DNA of 64,000 nt from Emiliania huxleyi CCMP1516 (lineage: Eukaryota; Haptophyta; Isochrysidales; Noelaerhabdaceae), in assembly GCF_000372725.1 (NCBI RefSeq), contig NW_005199770.1, positions 28,788-92,787 on the forward strand, in the 5' to 3' direction. This document shows positions 1 to 10,359 of this stretch, piece by piece. Below the pieces are notes generated by a model that had not been told where the DNA came from, made no database searches, and was given only the letters and a program-made list of their open reading frames with translations. Position numbers and translations under genes: made by a program. Position 1 is the stretch's first letter. Every line of letters starts with the position of its first letter.

Positions 1-123
1 GCCTTTGGCTGTTCCGCCCTCACGATCTGGCCTGCCGTTGCGCACTGCGGAGGGGGGGGGGGGGGGGGCGGCCATCCGCTCAGCGCCTTACATGCTAACG
101 CCTAGTCCCCCTCGTACGCGCAG

Positions 124-2384
124 GCGCGGGCGCCGCGCTCCTCGCGACCAACCTCCTGCCGGCGCCGCTCGCGGCTCTCCGCTCGGACGCCATCGTGCAC
201 GAGATGGAGACGGCCGACACGATCATGGGCGAGGCGCAGAAGGACTCGTCCGAGGGCTCCACCGCTGCGGCTGGCGCCGAGAGCCCCGTCACGTTGAAGA
301 GCATCATGGCCGAGTTCGCGGCGTTCAAGAGCGACATGCAGAAGAAGGACGCGGCGTTGGCTGACTTCAAGGAGGAGACGCAGAAGAAGGACGAGGCGTT
401 CAAGGAGGAGATGATGAAGAAGGACGAGGCGTTCAAGGAGGAGATGCAGAAGAAGGAGCAGGAGGTGCAGAAGAAGGACGAGGCGTTCAAGGAGGAGATG
501 AAGAAGAAGGACGCGGCGTTGGCTGACTTCAAGGAGGAGATGAAGAAGAAGGACGAGGCGTTCAAGGAGGAGACGCAGAAGAAGGACGAGACGTTCAAGG
601 AGGCGATGAAGAAGAAGGACGAGATGATCGCCGAGCTACTCGCCGCGCTCAAGAGCAAGACGGACCACAAGCAGGTCCAGATGTCGGCCGGCGGCGAGGT
701 GGTCGAGCTGGTGAGCGCCGCGGAGCTCAAGGCGGTGGAGGCGCGCGTGCAGGCTGCTGAAGAGCGCGTCGAGGAGTGCGTCGCTCAGAACGCCGCGCAA
801 GACGCCAAGATCGGCGCGCTCCGCGACAAGCCGGCCCCGCCCAACCCGCCGGCGGCCGCGGCTCGCCCGCCGGCAGCGGCGCGGCGGCAGCTCTCCTCCG
901 CGACTGGCGACGAGACCGAGTTCGCCATCACGGGGAGGAAAGCGACGCTCTCCTTCAACAGCCGCACGCCCGACCTGACGGCGACCCGCCTGACCGGCGA
1001 GGGAGGCGGCAAGCTGACGTGCAGCGGCGAGCTGCACGCGACGGACTTTGTCACGGCGGACGGGGAGAGTGTCACCGAGCGGATCGAAGCGCTTCGCGGC
1101 AATTTCACTGAGTTCGTCACGGAGCAGCTCAAGGACGGTGTCTCGCAGGGGCTCGCGGGCGTGAGCGAGGAGCTCGAGGCGGTTCGCAAGTTTGTGGGCA
1201 TGGTGCCACCGTCGCCGCCGTCGCCTCCGTCGCCTCCGTCGCCGCCGCTTGCGCCGCCTCCGGTAGCGCCGCCTCCGACCTTTCCGCCAGCGTGCGTTTG
1301 GTCGGATTGCACAGTTGAGTCCCTCAACCTCGCCGAGACCAACTCCAACCTGAAGGGCTTCCAGGGCGGCTACGTCACCGACGCACACGCCTACTACGTG
1401 CCGTTCCACAATGGCGCGTACCACGGCTACGCGGCGCGCGTCTCGCTCTCCGACTTCTCCTCCTCGGGCGTCGAGTACCTCAACCTCGCCGACACAAACT
1501 CCAACCTGAAGGGATTCCGGGGCGGCTTCGCCACCGACGCACACGCCTACTACGTGCCGTCCTACAACGGCGCGCGACACGGCTACGCGGTGCGCGTCTC
1601 GCTCTCCGACTTCTCCTCCTCGGGCGTCGAGTACCTAAACCTCGCCGACACAAACTCCAACCTGATCAGCTTCAGTCGCGGCTTCGTCACTGACGCACAC
1701 GCCTACTACGTGCCGTACCACAACGGCGGGTGGAGCGGCTACGCGGTGCGTGTCTCGCTCTCCGACTTCTCCTCCTCGGGCGTCGAGTACCTCAACCTCG
1801 CCGACACGAACTCCAACCTGAAGGGATTCATTGGCGGCTTCGCCACCGAAGCACACGCCTACTACGTGCCGTGGGACTACGGCGCGCGCAGCGGCTACGC
1901 GGCGCGCGTCTCGCTCTCCGACTTCTCCTCCTCGGGCGTCGAGTACCTAAACCTCGCCGACACCAACTCCAACCTGAAGGAATTCTATGGCGGCTTCGTC
2001 ACTGACACACACGCCTACTACGTGCCGTACAGTCACGGCTACGCGGCGCGCGTCTCGCTCTCCGACTTCTCCTCCTCGGGCGTCGAGTACCTCAACCTCG
2101 CCGACACAAACTCCAACCTGATCGGCTTCGTTGGCGGCTTCGCCACCGACGCACACGCCTACTACGTGCCGCACAACAACGGCGGGTGGAGCGGCTACGC
2201 GGTGCGTGTCTCGCTCTCCGACTTCTCCCCCTCGGGCGTCGAGTACCTCAACCTCGCCGACACGAACTCGAACCTGAAGGGCTTCGACGGCGGCTTCGCC
2301 ACCGACGCACACGCCTACTACGTGCCGTACCACAACGACGGCGGGCGGAGCGGCTACGCGGCTCGCGTCTCGCTCTCCATCTAA
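124..2384 (+). CDS. Coiled-coil protein with seven 52-residue aromatic repeats (5' incomplete)
   Basis: Open frame to the TAA at 2384. The first ATG is at 204 (METADTIM), but the frame is open upstream to an AG at 122-123 and reads a hydrophobic stretch (AALLATNLLPAPLAAL), so I infer an exon starting at 124 with the true start outside the window or before the poly-G run at 51-67. From ATG 204: residues about 35-150 are hendecad repeats of the KKDEAFKEEMQ type (coiled coil); then a linker and a PPSPPSPPSPP hinge near residue 340; then seven copies of a unit with LNLADTNSNLKGF, AHAYYVP and ARVSLSDF blocks. Comparable short repeats occur in many algal proteins and may form a beta-propeller-like fold (inference). 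Function unknown; possibly a secreted or anchored surface protein. Confidence 0.7.
1320..2375 (+). repeat. Seven in-frame 156-bp coding repeats
   Basis: Each unit encodes about 52 residues beginning SLNLAE/LNLAD and ending SSSGVEY; the fifth unit is shorter, missing part of the loop after YYVP. DNA identity between units is high, with differences concentrated in the loops after KGF and after YYVP, which suggests recent expansion or gene conversion with variable loops. Confidence 0.85.
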
Positions 2385-3200
2385 GGAACTCAGGGGGTCG
2401 TCTGCCGCTTGTGTCCCTCCCCCCCGCCCCCATCTATTGGGAAGGCCTCTGCGCTCTGGGTCGTCCTGGGTCTCTTTCGAGGGTCTCTTGTAGTGGGTGC
2501 ATTGGGTTGGGGTAGGCCCCTCTCTGCACCACGAGACAGTGGTGGACGGGAGGCGCGAACAGCGCCATCTTGGGTCTTCACGCCGACCAGTGCTCCCGTC
2601 AGTGACAAGGAAGAGGGGCTGAGTGGCCTTCTCAGCCGCCGGCCGCGCGTGCGTGACTCCGTCTACTGTTAACGAACCACGAGCCCTGGTTGCGCCTCGG
2701 CAGCAGAGAGTATTCCACCGCCATATCGTTTTTATCGCGGGGATCAAGAAAGAAGCACGTCATGAAAATTGAAATTTGCGTACGTAAAAAAGTGAAGTGC
2801 GTGCCTCGACCCCCCCCCCCCCCCCTTGGTTGTGTCATTGTGAGGGAGAGATTTTTAGCAATACCAAACAACTCTAACACTCACACGTCATTTGGGGCCT
2901 GGAGCCCTGTTCACGCGCGCGCGAGACGTGCAGACAGGGTTGCCCGGTGAGAGCGAATGGCGCGGTTCACGCTGTCCGGACACCGGAGTGCCAGAGAGTG
3001 TCCGATGCCCTCACTACTCGCTCTCCGACCCGACGGTTACCACCGGCTGCTCCCGCTGCATTCCGTCTTGGGCTGGCCCTCGCGGCTTTGGGCTCGCCGA
3101 CTCAGCTCTCTCGTTCGCTGCACTGGCGCGGCACCTCGCAACAAGGAGGAGGGCTCGCACGTGCTCCCCTTGCCCCACCACCTCGTGTGTGTGGAGAAGT

Positions 3201-3220
3201 TTACCTTACCTTACCTTACC
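3201..3220. repeat. (TTACC)4 microsatellite
   Basis: Four perfect TTACC units just upstream of the inverted-repeat element. Too short and of the wrong unit to be telomeric. Confidence 0.9.
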
Positions 3221-3236
3221 TCTGCCAACGAGGCCA

Positions 3237-3660
3237 GGCCGTCCCGTTTTGATCTCTCGGTCTGTGGGGGGCCGAGCCGCCTCGGGGAGGGTGGCGGGCG
3301 GGCGGGCGTTTTGAAAGACAGAAAACAGAAAACAAGAGGGGGCCCGGGGGCCCGGGGACCCACTGGGAGTAGAAAATACGCCCAAGGGGGCCAAGGAGGC
3401 GGCGCGGGGAAGCAGCATCAAGTGAGAGCAGGAAGGATGACGCTTAGGGTGGCTTTGAACAAGGGTTTCCAGGGTTTAGATCAGTATTGGTGTCGGCGCA
3501 CATCCCCACATGAGGTCAGCGGCGCGCAGTGCCTCTCTCGCAGGCTGGATTTGGCTGTTTTTGAGCTTGTTTTTGTTTTGATTCAGACAGGTGGGCGGCC
3601 CGACCCCCTCAGAGGCGGCGGGCGGGCGCCCACAGACCGAGAGATCAAAACGGGACGGCC
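3237..3660. repeat. MITE-like element with 32-bp perfect terminal inverted repeats
   Basis: Arm 3237-3268 starts GGCCGTCCCGTTTTGATCTC and its exact reverse complement is 3629-3660. Inside each arm there is weaker GC-rich matching. About 424 bp in total with no coding capacity. No convincing target-site duplication is seen, so the assignment as a non-autonomous DNA transposon is an inference from structure only. Confidence 0.5.
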
Positions 3661-4490
3661 CGGGGCTAGCAGTAGCACGAGTAGGAGCACCTTGTGACTG
3701 TGCCCTGGCAAAATCGTCCCGATTTCGATGCGCGATTTAGCTAAGTCCCAGAGCCGTTTACGCATGAGGGGGCCCCCTCACCAGCCTAGGGCTCGCGCTT
3801 CTGGCCCGAGGTGTCGCCGCTGCCTCCCGCGCCCTCCGGCGCCTGCTGCTACTGCCGGTCGGCCGGTCGGGTCCGCGCGACGGCTCCATCCTCGAGACGT
3901 AGCGGTCGCTGAGCGCTTTCTCGACCGCTACGTCTTCCAGTGCACCCACCCACCGCGACCCTCGAACCTGCGCTGCGCGGCGCAGTTGCTGCCGAGCGAG
4001 ACGCCCCCGCCCGCGCAGGGGCGGCATCACCAGACGCTACCGCATGGCCGAGCAGCGAGCAGTGTGTGCCGCAGTGCCCGTCCGGGCCCTCTTGCAGCTG
4101 CCTCTATTGGGCGTAAACCGCGGATATAAGGGTCTATACGGAGGTGGGTGGCCTCTTAGAGGTATGGGAGCCGCTGGCACCGCGCTGGGCGCCGCGGATG
4201 CACGTACGAACGAACATTATGAAATCGGGACGATTTTGACCCAAAAATCACAAGGTGTAGCACTACGACCTACACACGACTCTGTCGACTCTGAGCGTAC
4301 ACTCCCGGCCACCACACCCTGATGACAGATGTGAGATGAGAGCGAGATCGATGTCATGACATTTTCGCGGGTGACCGGTGTGTTTTTCTTACCTGTTTTT
4401 TCGAAAATTCCCTAACCTCCTCATAACCGAATCCAGCTGCGCGCCTAGTCGTCCTCCATCCTCCACCACGCTGCGTCCCCCATCGCCCCG

Positions 4491-5092
4491 CTAGCCGTCC
4501 TGCTTGGCGAGGCTATCGAGCAAGTCCTGCGGGGGTGGGGGGGTGGGGGGGGGTGGGGGGGGGCTGTCAGTCTCGGCGCGGGGCGCGTCGAGAGGGCGCC
4601 TCGGCCGCCGCGCCTGCTGCTCGCGCTTCTTGAGGCCGCTCGAGACGCCGTTGAGGGCCACGAGAGCGGTGCGGTGTCGCACCGAGTACTGCGGGTGCGC
4701 GCGCGCCCACGCGAGCAGCTCCTGCGGCGGCAGGTAGAGCGCGCGGAGGTAGTCCTCGACATGCGCCATCGACGGGGCCATCTCGGGCAGCAGCTTGCGC
4801 AGCGCCGCCTGCAGCGTCTTGACGTCGAGCGACATCTGGGCGCGGCCCTCGTCGGACGCCTTCTTGACGCCGGCGTACCCGTCCACCAAGTGCTCGCAGA
4901 TGGCGCCGATCGCCTCGCCGACGAGAGTCCTGTACGCCGGCGATTCGGAGAGTGAGTCCGCAATCGACTCGCTCGTTCATTGGGCGCCTCGTCGAGGAGG
5001 GTCCTGTACGCCGCCACCGGCACGCCGAGCTGCGACAGGGAGCCCGCCAGCTGCTGCACGTGCTGCACCAGCTGGTCGACGTACGGAGAGTG
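4491..5092 (-). CDS. VPS50: VPS50/syndetin C-terminal segment (EARP tethering complex), N-terminus not found
   Basis: Three exons on the minus strand: 5092-4988, 4913-4614 and 4526-4491 (TAG). Phases fit (35, 100 and 12 codons). The product reads SPYVDQLVQHVQQL, VDGYAGVKKASDEGRAQM, VEDYLRALYLPPQELL and HPQYSVRHRTALVAL, matching from memory the C-terminus of metazoan VPS50 (YVDQMVQ, NAKKCTNEGRALM, YIKAYYL, HREYSTKQL). VPS50 is the EARP-specific subunit that tethers endosome-derived vesicles during recycling. Both introns are GC-AG. The several hundred preceding residues of VPS50 are not recognisable upstream to 6.2 kb, so this is either the end of a gene with a long intron or a fragment. Confidence 0.75.
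4911..5012. repeat. 28-nt direct repeat placed on the two splice sites of a VPS50 intron
   Basis: 4911-4938 and 4985-5012 match at 25 of 28 positions. Read on the minus strand each copy contains GAG|GCG: the exon-side copy provides the GC donor, the other the AG acceptor. The copies are 74 nt apart and the intron (4987-4914) is 74 nt long. Confidence 0.85.
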
Positions 5093-5531
5093 CTGTGTGT
5101 GGGCCAGAGTCACCGCGAAAGTCACCGGTCTCGGCCCGAGACGCCCCCGCCCCCCGGCGCCCCCCAGAGGTCGCCTGCGGGTGCGCCGCGGTGCGGGCAC
5201 GTCAGGAGGGCTCCCACGCACCCTTGGAGCCGGTCGGCACTCGACCGTTCGACGCGCACGGCACTCTGGCGCGGCGCGCTGGGTCGGGTCGCCACGCACG
5301 GCGGCAGTCACGCGGGCCTTGGGCCGCCCCGGAAGCCGAGACTGTGCACGCGGGGAGGCTGCGGGGCCTCGCATGCAAAAGGGCGCGCCTCCAAAGCCGA
5401 CCGTTCCGGCGGGGTGGCGTCAGCGCGTGGTCCAGCGCTGTTGGTCGCTCAGCGCGCAGGCCATAGCAAGAAACTGACCTCCTCTCCCCATTCCTCTTCC
5501 TCTCTAGGTATCAACCTGCACGCCTTGCATA

Positions 5532-6023
5532 ATGCTACTTAGCGTCATCCAGCTGGTGGCGAGGCCGATGTTCCAGGGCGGCGCGGGCGCGATCGAGCGC
5601 GACCTGGCGGACGTGCACGCGAACCTGAGCGACATCAAGGAGGGGCGCGAGCCGGCCGACTTCCGCAGCGGCACCACCCGCCGCTCGCGCCGCGCCGCGC
5701 CCGCCCTCTCGGGCTTTGCGCAGCTCATGCTGCAGATGCTCGCGCAGCGGGGCGTGTACGGCACGGCGGCGGGTCCGGCCAACGAGTCGGCGGCCTCGTC
5801 CGCCATGACGGAGCGCGAGGTGCGGCGCGCGCTCGCCCTGCTGCACCCGCACCGCATCGGCCAGCCGGGCTTCACCCCGCTGACGGCGGGCTGCGGCTTC
5901 GCCCTCAAGGGCCTGTACGACAAGGCGCACGTCTGCCGGCGGCGCCGTCGGACGGGCGCGCGGGGCCGGCAGCCGATGGAGTACTGGCTGCCGGCGCCGC
6001 GCGGCGCGGGCGCGTTCGCCTGA
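5532..6023 (+). CDS. Hypothetical protein, 163 aa
   Basis: ATG at 5532 to TGA at 6023. The product begins MLLSVIQLVARPMFQGG and contains an acidic/basic helical segment (DLADVHANLSDIKEGREPAD) and a C-terminal basic run. I do not recognise a family. A pyrimidine tract and AG just upstream (TCTCTAG at 5501-5508) would fit an intron acceptor, so it could be the last exon of a longer gene. It faces away from the VPS50 segment. The strand choice rests only on a more protein-like composition than the antisense frames. Confidence 0.35.
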   Translation: MLLSVIQLVARPMFQGGAGAIERDLADVHANLSDIKEGREPADFRSGTTRRSRRAAPALSGFAQLMLQMLAQRGVYGTAAGPANESAASSAMTEREVRRALALLHPHRIGQPGFTPLTAGCGFALKGLYDKAHVCRRRRRTGARGRQPMEYWLPAPRGAGAFA

Positions 6024-6076
6024 GGCGGCGAGGGGGCTGAGTGAGAGGCGGGCGCTCTGATCCACGCAGTGCCCAA

Positions 6077-6210
6077 CTGCGTGGGGAACTGCGTGGATCA
6101 GAGTTGTGCGCGCGCGTGCGGCCCTCCGCTGCGGCGCTGGCGCCTGCGTGGGGAACTGCGTGGATCAGAGTTGTGCGCGCGCGTGCGGCCCTCCGCTGCG
6201 GCGCTGGCGC
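6077..6210. repeat. Two tandem copies of a 67-bp unit
   Basis: 6077-6143 and 6144-6210 appear identical (CTGCGTGGGGAACTGCGTGG...). A partial inverted version (CTGATCCACGCAGT) precedes them at 6058, making a short stem possible. The array lies directly outside the left arm of the large inverted duplication. Confidence 0.85.
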
Positions 6211-6552
6211 CACGTTTTGTTTAACCGCGCAAAGCGCGGCGAGGGCGCGGCTTGGTGGGAATGGGTGCGGGTGGAGCGATGTGATGGCAGCACAGGCGCC
6301 GCTGGCAGCGGCGACGTCAGCGGCATGGACAGAGGCGAGGATGGCGGGGCGCGGCAGCCCGGCAGGGCGGCGGGTGCGGGGCGGCGGGGCGGCGGCTTCG
6401 GTGGGCCGGCGGCGCCTCTGGGCTTCAGCTGCGCGCAGGGCGTCGCAGCAAGCAGCTGGGACCCTGGGGGGGGGAGAGGGCGGTCGGAGAGGACGGCGTC
6501 TAGGCGATCTCCTCCAAAAAGAAATTCAGAAAATTTCAAGCATTCGCAGCCG

Positions 6553-6641
6553 TCAGACCTCTCGCCCGCGCTGCTCGGCGAGGAAGCGGAGCGCGTCGAC
6601 GTGGCCGTTGAGAGCGGCGGCGTGCGGTGGCGTGGCTTAGC
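6553..6641 (-). pseudogene. Ankyrin-repeat C-terminal remnant
   Basis: The minus strand reads ATPPHAAALNGHVDALRFL followed by AEQRGREV and a TGA at 6555-6553. The PHAAALNGHVDALRFL core is a good match to the ankyrin-repeat consensus. No further repeats are recognisable upstream in the AT-richer 6650-7214 segment, so it is a fragment or a last exon. In the right arm the same tail is cut inside the repeat, at the codons for DALRFL. Confidence 0.55.
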
Positions 6642-7214
6642 TTGTGCACGTTATTCTCGCGCAGGACTATCTATATTTACTTACATTCTCCCTGGGCCGT
6701 CTATATTCTCGAGAATATTCTCGAATATTGAGAATATTTTGACCACGCGTAGGTCGACAGAGGCCAAAAGTCGCTCCCATACCCGCTCAGAACCTCCAAA
6801 ACTTAAAGATTTCAGTCGGCCTCGACCCGAAACCTACTGTTGAGGGGGGAAATAGCTGTTTCGAGCTCTCTCGTCAAGACCGTTTTCGATGCCGCAGCGG
6901 TACGTCAAGAATATTCAAGAATATCTTTAGACTCGAGGTCTACTAAGGTCAAGGGTTGCGGAAAGCTCGTATATTCTTGAGGGAAAAGCCGGCAAGAGGC
7001 TTTGATTCTTGCCCCGAGAGACCGGCTAGGGGAGCCGTGCCGGCACCAACTTTAGCCGTGAATATATCCAGATCCCCCCATGAAACAAAGACCAAACTTC
7101 TCCCACATAGCCATTAGGACCCAGTAACTAAAATATGTTGGGCAGGGCAATTTGTTAATGGCAGAAAAAGAATGGTGGCAGTGGCCCACTATGGCCCACT
7201 AGGTGATTCACGGA
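6596..7214. other. Segment present only in the left duplication arm; AT-richer
   Basis: The right arm runs directly from GAGCGCG to TATAGTAGCG where this 619-bp segment lies. It is visibly less GC-rich than its surroundings and has GAATATTC-type palindromic runs around 6710-6740 and 6908-6925. No terminal repeats or target duplication are seen. The ankyrin reading frame continues into it, which favours a deletion in the right arm over an insertion here. Confidence 0.6.
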
Positions 7215-8461
7215 TATAGTAGCGATGAGCTCACTAGCTAGAGCTCACACTAGAGGCCGTCATCGCATTCGCACCTTCCTGGGACCCAGCGCTGACCCTT
7301 GATTGTCGTTGCCGTCTCTCCCTTCTCGACTGTCTGTGCTTGTGCGTCTTGGGTCCCGGGGTTGTGTTTTTGTGTGAAGAAGGCTGCCATAGCCGCAGCT
7401 GCGGCCGCACCACCCGGCGAGGCCATCCTCGCGCGCACGGACGCTACAGGCGCGGGCGCGGGGGTTGATGGTGCGTATGTGGCGGAGATGATGGAGGCGC
7501 TCGCCGCGTGCGGCGATTGAGCGCCTCCCTCTCTCTCCGGCTGCGCGCCTGACCGGTGCGGCCTCCGAGTCGGCGTCTAGCGCGCGATAAGGTTTTTGCT
7601 CGCCTTCCCTCGGACCACGTGTTGCGTGACTGTCTCTGTGCGATTTCGGGCCCTGGGTTGTCCGTTTATCTTTATGTGAAGAAGGTGCGTTTACGTGAAG
7701 AGGTACGCACCGCCGTCCTGAGGCTTCCACTCCTTGCGCGCTCCTCCGTTCCTGCGCACGCGGGAAGCTTCTCTGTGAAGGCGTGCGCCCCCGCTCCCCG
7801 CATCCACCCCGCCCCACTCCACTCCGGTCGACCAACGCGCGACGCATCAGCTGGTGCCGGCGCCGGCGCCGGCAGTGGAAGCGCCACCACCGCCAGAGTT
7901 GCCGCCGCTTCTGCACCGCCCCCGCACCGGAGCCGGTCATACTCGTGCGTCAACGCGCGCACCGCGTCGCACCCGCACCCGCACTCGCGCTCGCCCGCCG
8001 CGTTGCGGCCTCGCCACCGCAGCCGCCGCAGCCGCCGCAGCCGCCACCGCCGCCGCATCCACCGCCCGCCCCGTCTCCCCTCCGCACCCCACGCCCCGCC
8101 TCGCCCGCGCTCGCCCGCGCTCGCCCGCGCTCGCCCGCGCTCGCGCTTGCGCTCGCCCGCCGCGCTGAGGTCTCTCCTCCACAGCCGCCGCTGCCGCTGC
8201 CGCTGCCGCTGCCGCCACTGCCGCCACCTATGCGCCCCCGCGCCCGCACTTGCGAGCAAGCCGCGCCGCGCACGAGCACGCTGCGCTCACGCCAAGCCCG
8301 CGCCCGCGCGCCCGCGCCCGCCCGCCGCGATGCTGCCGGCCTCCCCATAGCCTCTGCCTCTGCCGCTGCCGCCACCTCTGCCGCTGCCGCTGCATCTGCC
8401 GCCGCCGCCGCCGCCGCCGCTCGACACTCCTTCCCCCCGCTGCATCCCTCAGGGAGACGGA

Positions 8462-10359
8462 ATGTCCGCCCAACTCGACATTGATGAGACGAGCTTCGTG
8501 TCGTCCTTCTTCAATGACGCTTATCCCAACTGGAGCGCCGAGCAGGTTGAGCAGGCAGCGGAGAGGACGCTGCGAGCAGTCAAGAACCTACGCGACCTTG
8601 GCATCCTCATCTCGGTCACCGAGGAGGCCGAATTCGACAAGGAGGTGGGTGTCGACAACTTCATCCGCGGCTTCCTCATCACTTCCGAAGAGGTGTTGAA
8701 GCGATGGGCGAGGGGTTTCTTCGACGACTGCAAGGGCAAGCAAGATGCGATCGGCAGCATCGGTGTGCGCACCTTGCGCCACACACTCCGCAATCCTCCC
8801 CCCCCCCTCTCACATACCTCTCTCTCCCCTCAGGTATCCACGTCCACACGGCCGCGGCGGAGCGGACGCGCCTCCTTCTTCTCTCGCCACCCCCCGCTCT
8901 CCTCACCGAGGACGACGACGAGACGCTCCAGTCCACGCAGAAGGCGCATGAGGCGCTCCAGCCGTACAAGGAGGCCCACGCTCGCCTCGACGCGCTCGAG
9001 TTCCGACTCGTCACCGTCGCTCTTCTCGCCAAGAACATGACGCTCAAGCAGCTCGAAGACAAGAAGGAGGAGCTTTTGCGCGACTTTTTTGCCGTCGAGG
9101 ACGACCACGAGATGGCGTACACGAGTGAGGAGAAGCGGCGCATTGTCTCGCACATGCATGCGAAGATGGACGAGGTTGAGCCTGTCGCATTTGACGCCAA
9201 CCTCACCTCCGAGGCAGCGATGCTTCGCGTCATGAGACAGATAGGCAGCGTCGAGAGCGCGAACGAGGTGCGCTGCATGATCGAGTCTTCCGACTCGTGT
9301 GTCGACTCATGCGACGCCGAGCTGCTTCGCCTCGCTGCCGCCGGCGCAAAGTTCACACTCTTTCGCGACAGCGCCTTTGCCGACGCTGACCTCGCCCAGC
9401 ACCTCTCCACCGGCATCCTTCTCGTCCCGGCCTTCACCGGGAAGGCCCTTTCCGACGTCCTTCACGACGACCGCGTCCTCGGAGTCACGCAGGCGCTCGA
9501 CGCGTTTCGATCCTACCGACTTCGACTCTGGGGTGCCGCATCGCTTGCCGATTTCGACACCGACGCCGCCGACCGATACGTCGTGCTGCAGCAGCAATTC
9601 GGCGGCGGCGACGGAGTTGCTGGCGTTGGAGTCGCACTCTTCGAGAGCGCGGACGCTGTCTCGAGAATCATGAAAACGATTATCGACTACTACGAGGATG
9701 CGGCTGGCTTGTTTCGCATCGCCGGCAACGCCGACGCCCTCTCCAAGACCGACCTCATCGCCTCCATGGCGGACGCCGCCGCAGCACGCAACGACACCGC
9801 CGCCGTCGCCAAGTTTGAGGGCCGCTGCCTCTGCCCGCTCTCCGGCCACGGGTGCAACGCGGGCCCCTTCGAGGACAAGGACGTCGCGGCGCACGTCCCG
9901 CCCGGCGTCTTCTGCGCGTTCGTCGGCAGCAAGGTGCACCTTCCGCTCGCGCGCAAGCTGCAGGACGTGGTGGCGAAGAAGCAGGAGCTCAGCCTGCAGT
10001 TCCCAAACGCGCGCCAGTGCGGCCGCTGCTCGCACGGCCCTGTGCTCTTCAGGCGCCGCCGCCTCCAGACCCCGCTCCCGCCGCCTCCACCTTGCCCGCC
10101 GCCTCCACCTTCCCATCTTCTCCGTCCTCGCCACCGCCTCCCCCACACTCGCCGCCTCCCCCACACTCGCCGCCTCCGAGCCTCACGCCACCACCCGCGC
10201 CACCGCCGAGCCCGCCGCCGCCCTCGCTCCAGGGGCTGCTCCGACCTCACCACGCACCACGGCCAAGGCGGCATCGACAACTCGTGCGGCCGCTGCGGCT
10301 GGCGCGCGCTGCTAGATGCTCCAACACATAAAACGCGTTTTCCCCTGCACTCGTTCTGA
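8462..10359 (+). CDS. Chimeric protein: N-terminus of the RING family fused to a zinc-binding tail
   Basis: Exons 8462-8762, 8834-10052 and 10233-10359 (TGA) give 548 aa. Intron 1 is GT-AG; intron 2 (180 nt) is GC-AG and is supported because splicing joins QCGRCSHGPV to CSDLTTHHG and NSCGRCGW, a C-x2-C ... C-x2-C zinc-binding module I associate with haptophyte proteins. Residues 1 to about 396 match the full-length gene at 58921-55671 almost perfectly (one change: KRWARGFF against KRGARGFF). At base 9721 the similarity stops and an unrelated segment (GNADALSKTDLIASMADAAA) begins in frame. The RING finger is therefore absent. It may be expressed, since it keeps the shared upstream region, but it may also be a non-functional by-product of the duplication. 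Confidence 0.7.

Larger units (their letters stand above)
2385..4490. other. Intergenic stretch without a supported gene
   Basis: Holds a poly-C run at 2811-2824, a (TTACC)4 run at 3201-3220 and the inverted-repeat element at 3237-3660. Open frames here (for example 2957-3697) have no domain-like content and are strand-symmetric GC-rich shadows. I see no gene. Confidence 0.5.
6234..9721. repeat. Left arm of a 48-kb-spaced inverted duplication
   Basis: Near-identical, in opposite orientation, to 57665-60476. Outer edge in AGCGCGGCGAGGGCGCGG at about 6234; inner edge at TTTCGCATCG ending 9721, after which left and right sequences differ completely. Differences by eye: a 619-bp segment (6596-7214) and about 58 bp near 7589-7646 present only here, plus scattered substitutions and small indels. 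The arm carries the 5' region, exon 1, intron 1 and the first part of exon 2 of a RING-family gene. Confidence 0.9.

Noticed and set aside
3201-3220. (TTACC)4 as a telomeric repeat
   Set aside because: Only four units, interior, and not a TTAGGG-type sequence.
7556-8484. Long open frames on both strands upstream of the left RING-family copy
   Set aside because: GC-rich low complexity keeps all frames open; products are Pro/Arg/Ala runs and the mirror region at 58910-59720 shows the same. Treated as 5' flanking DNA.
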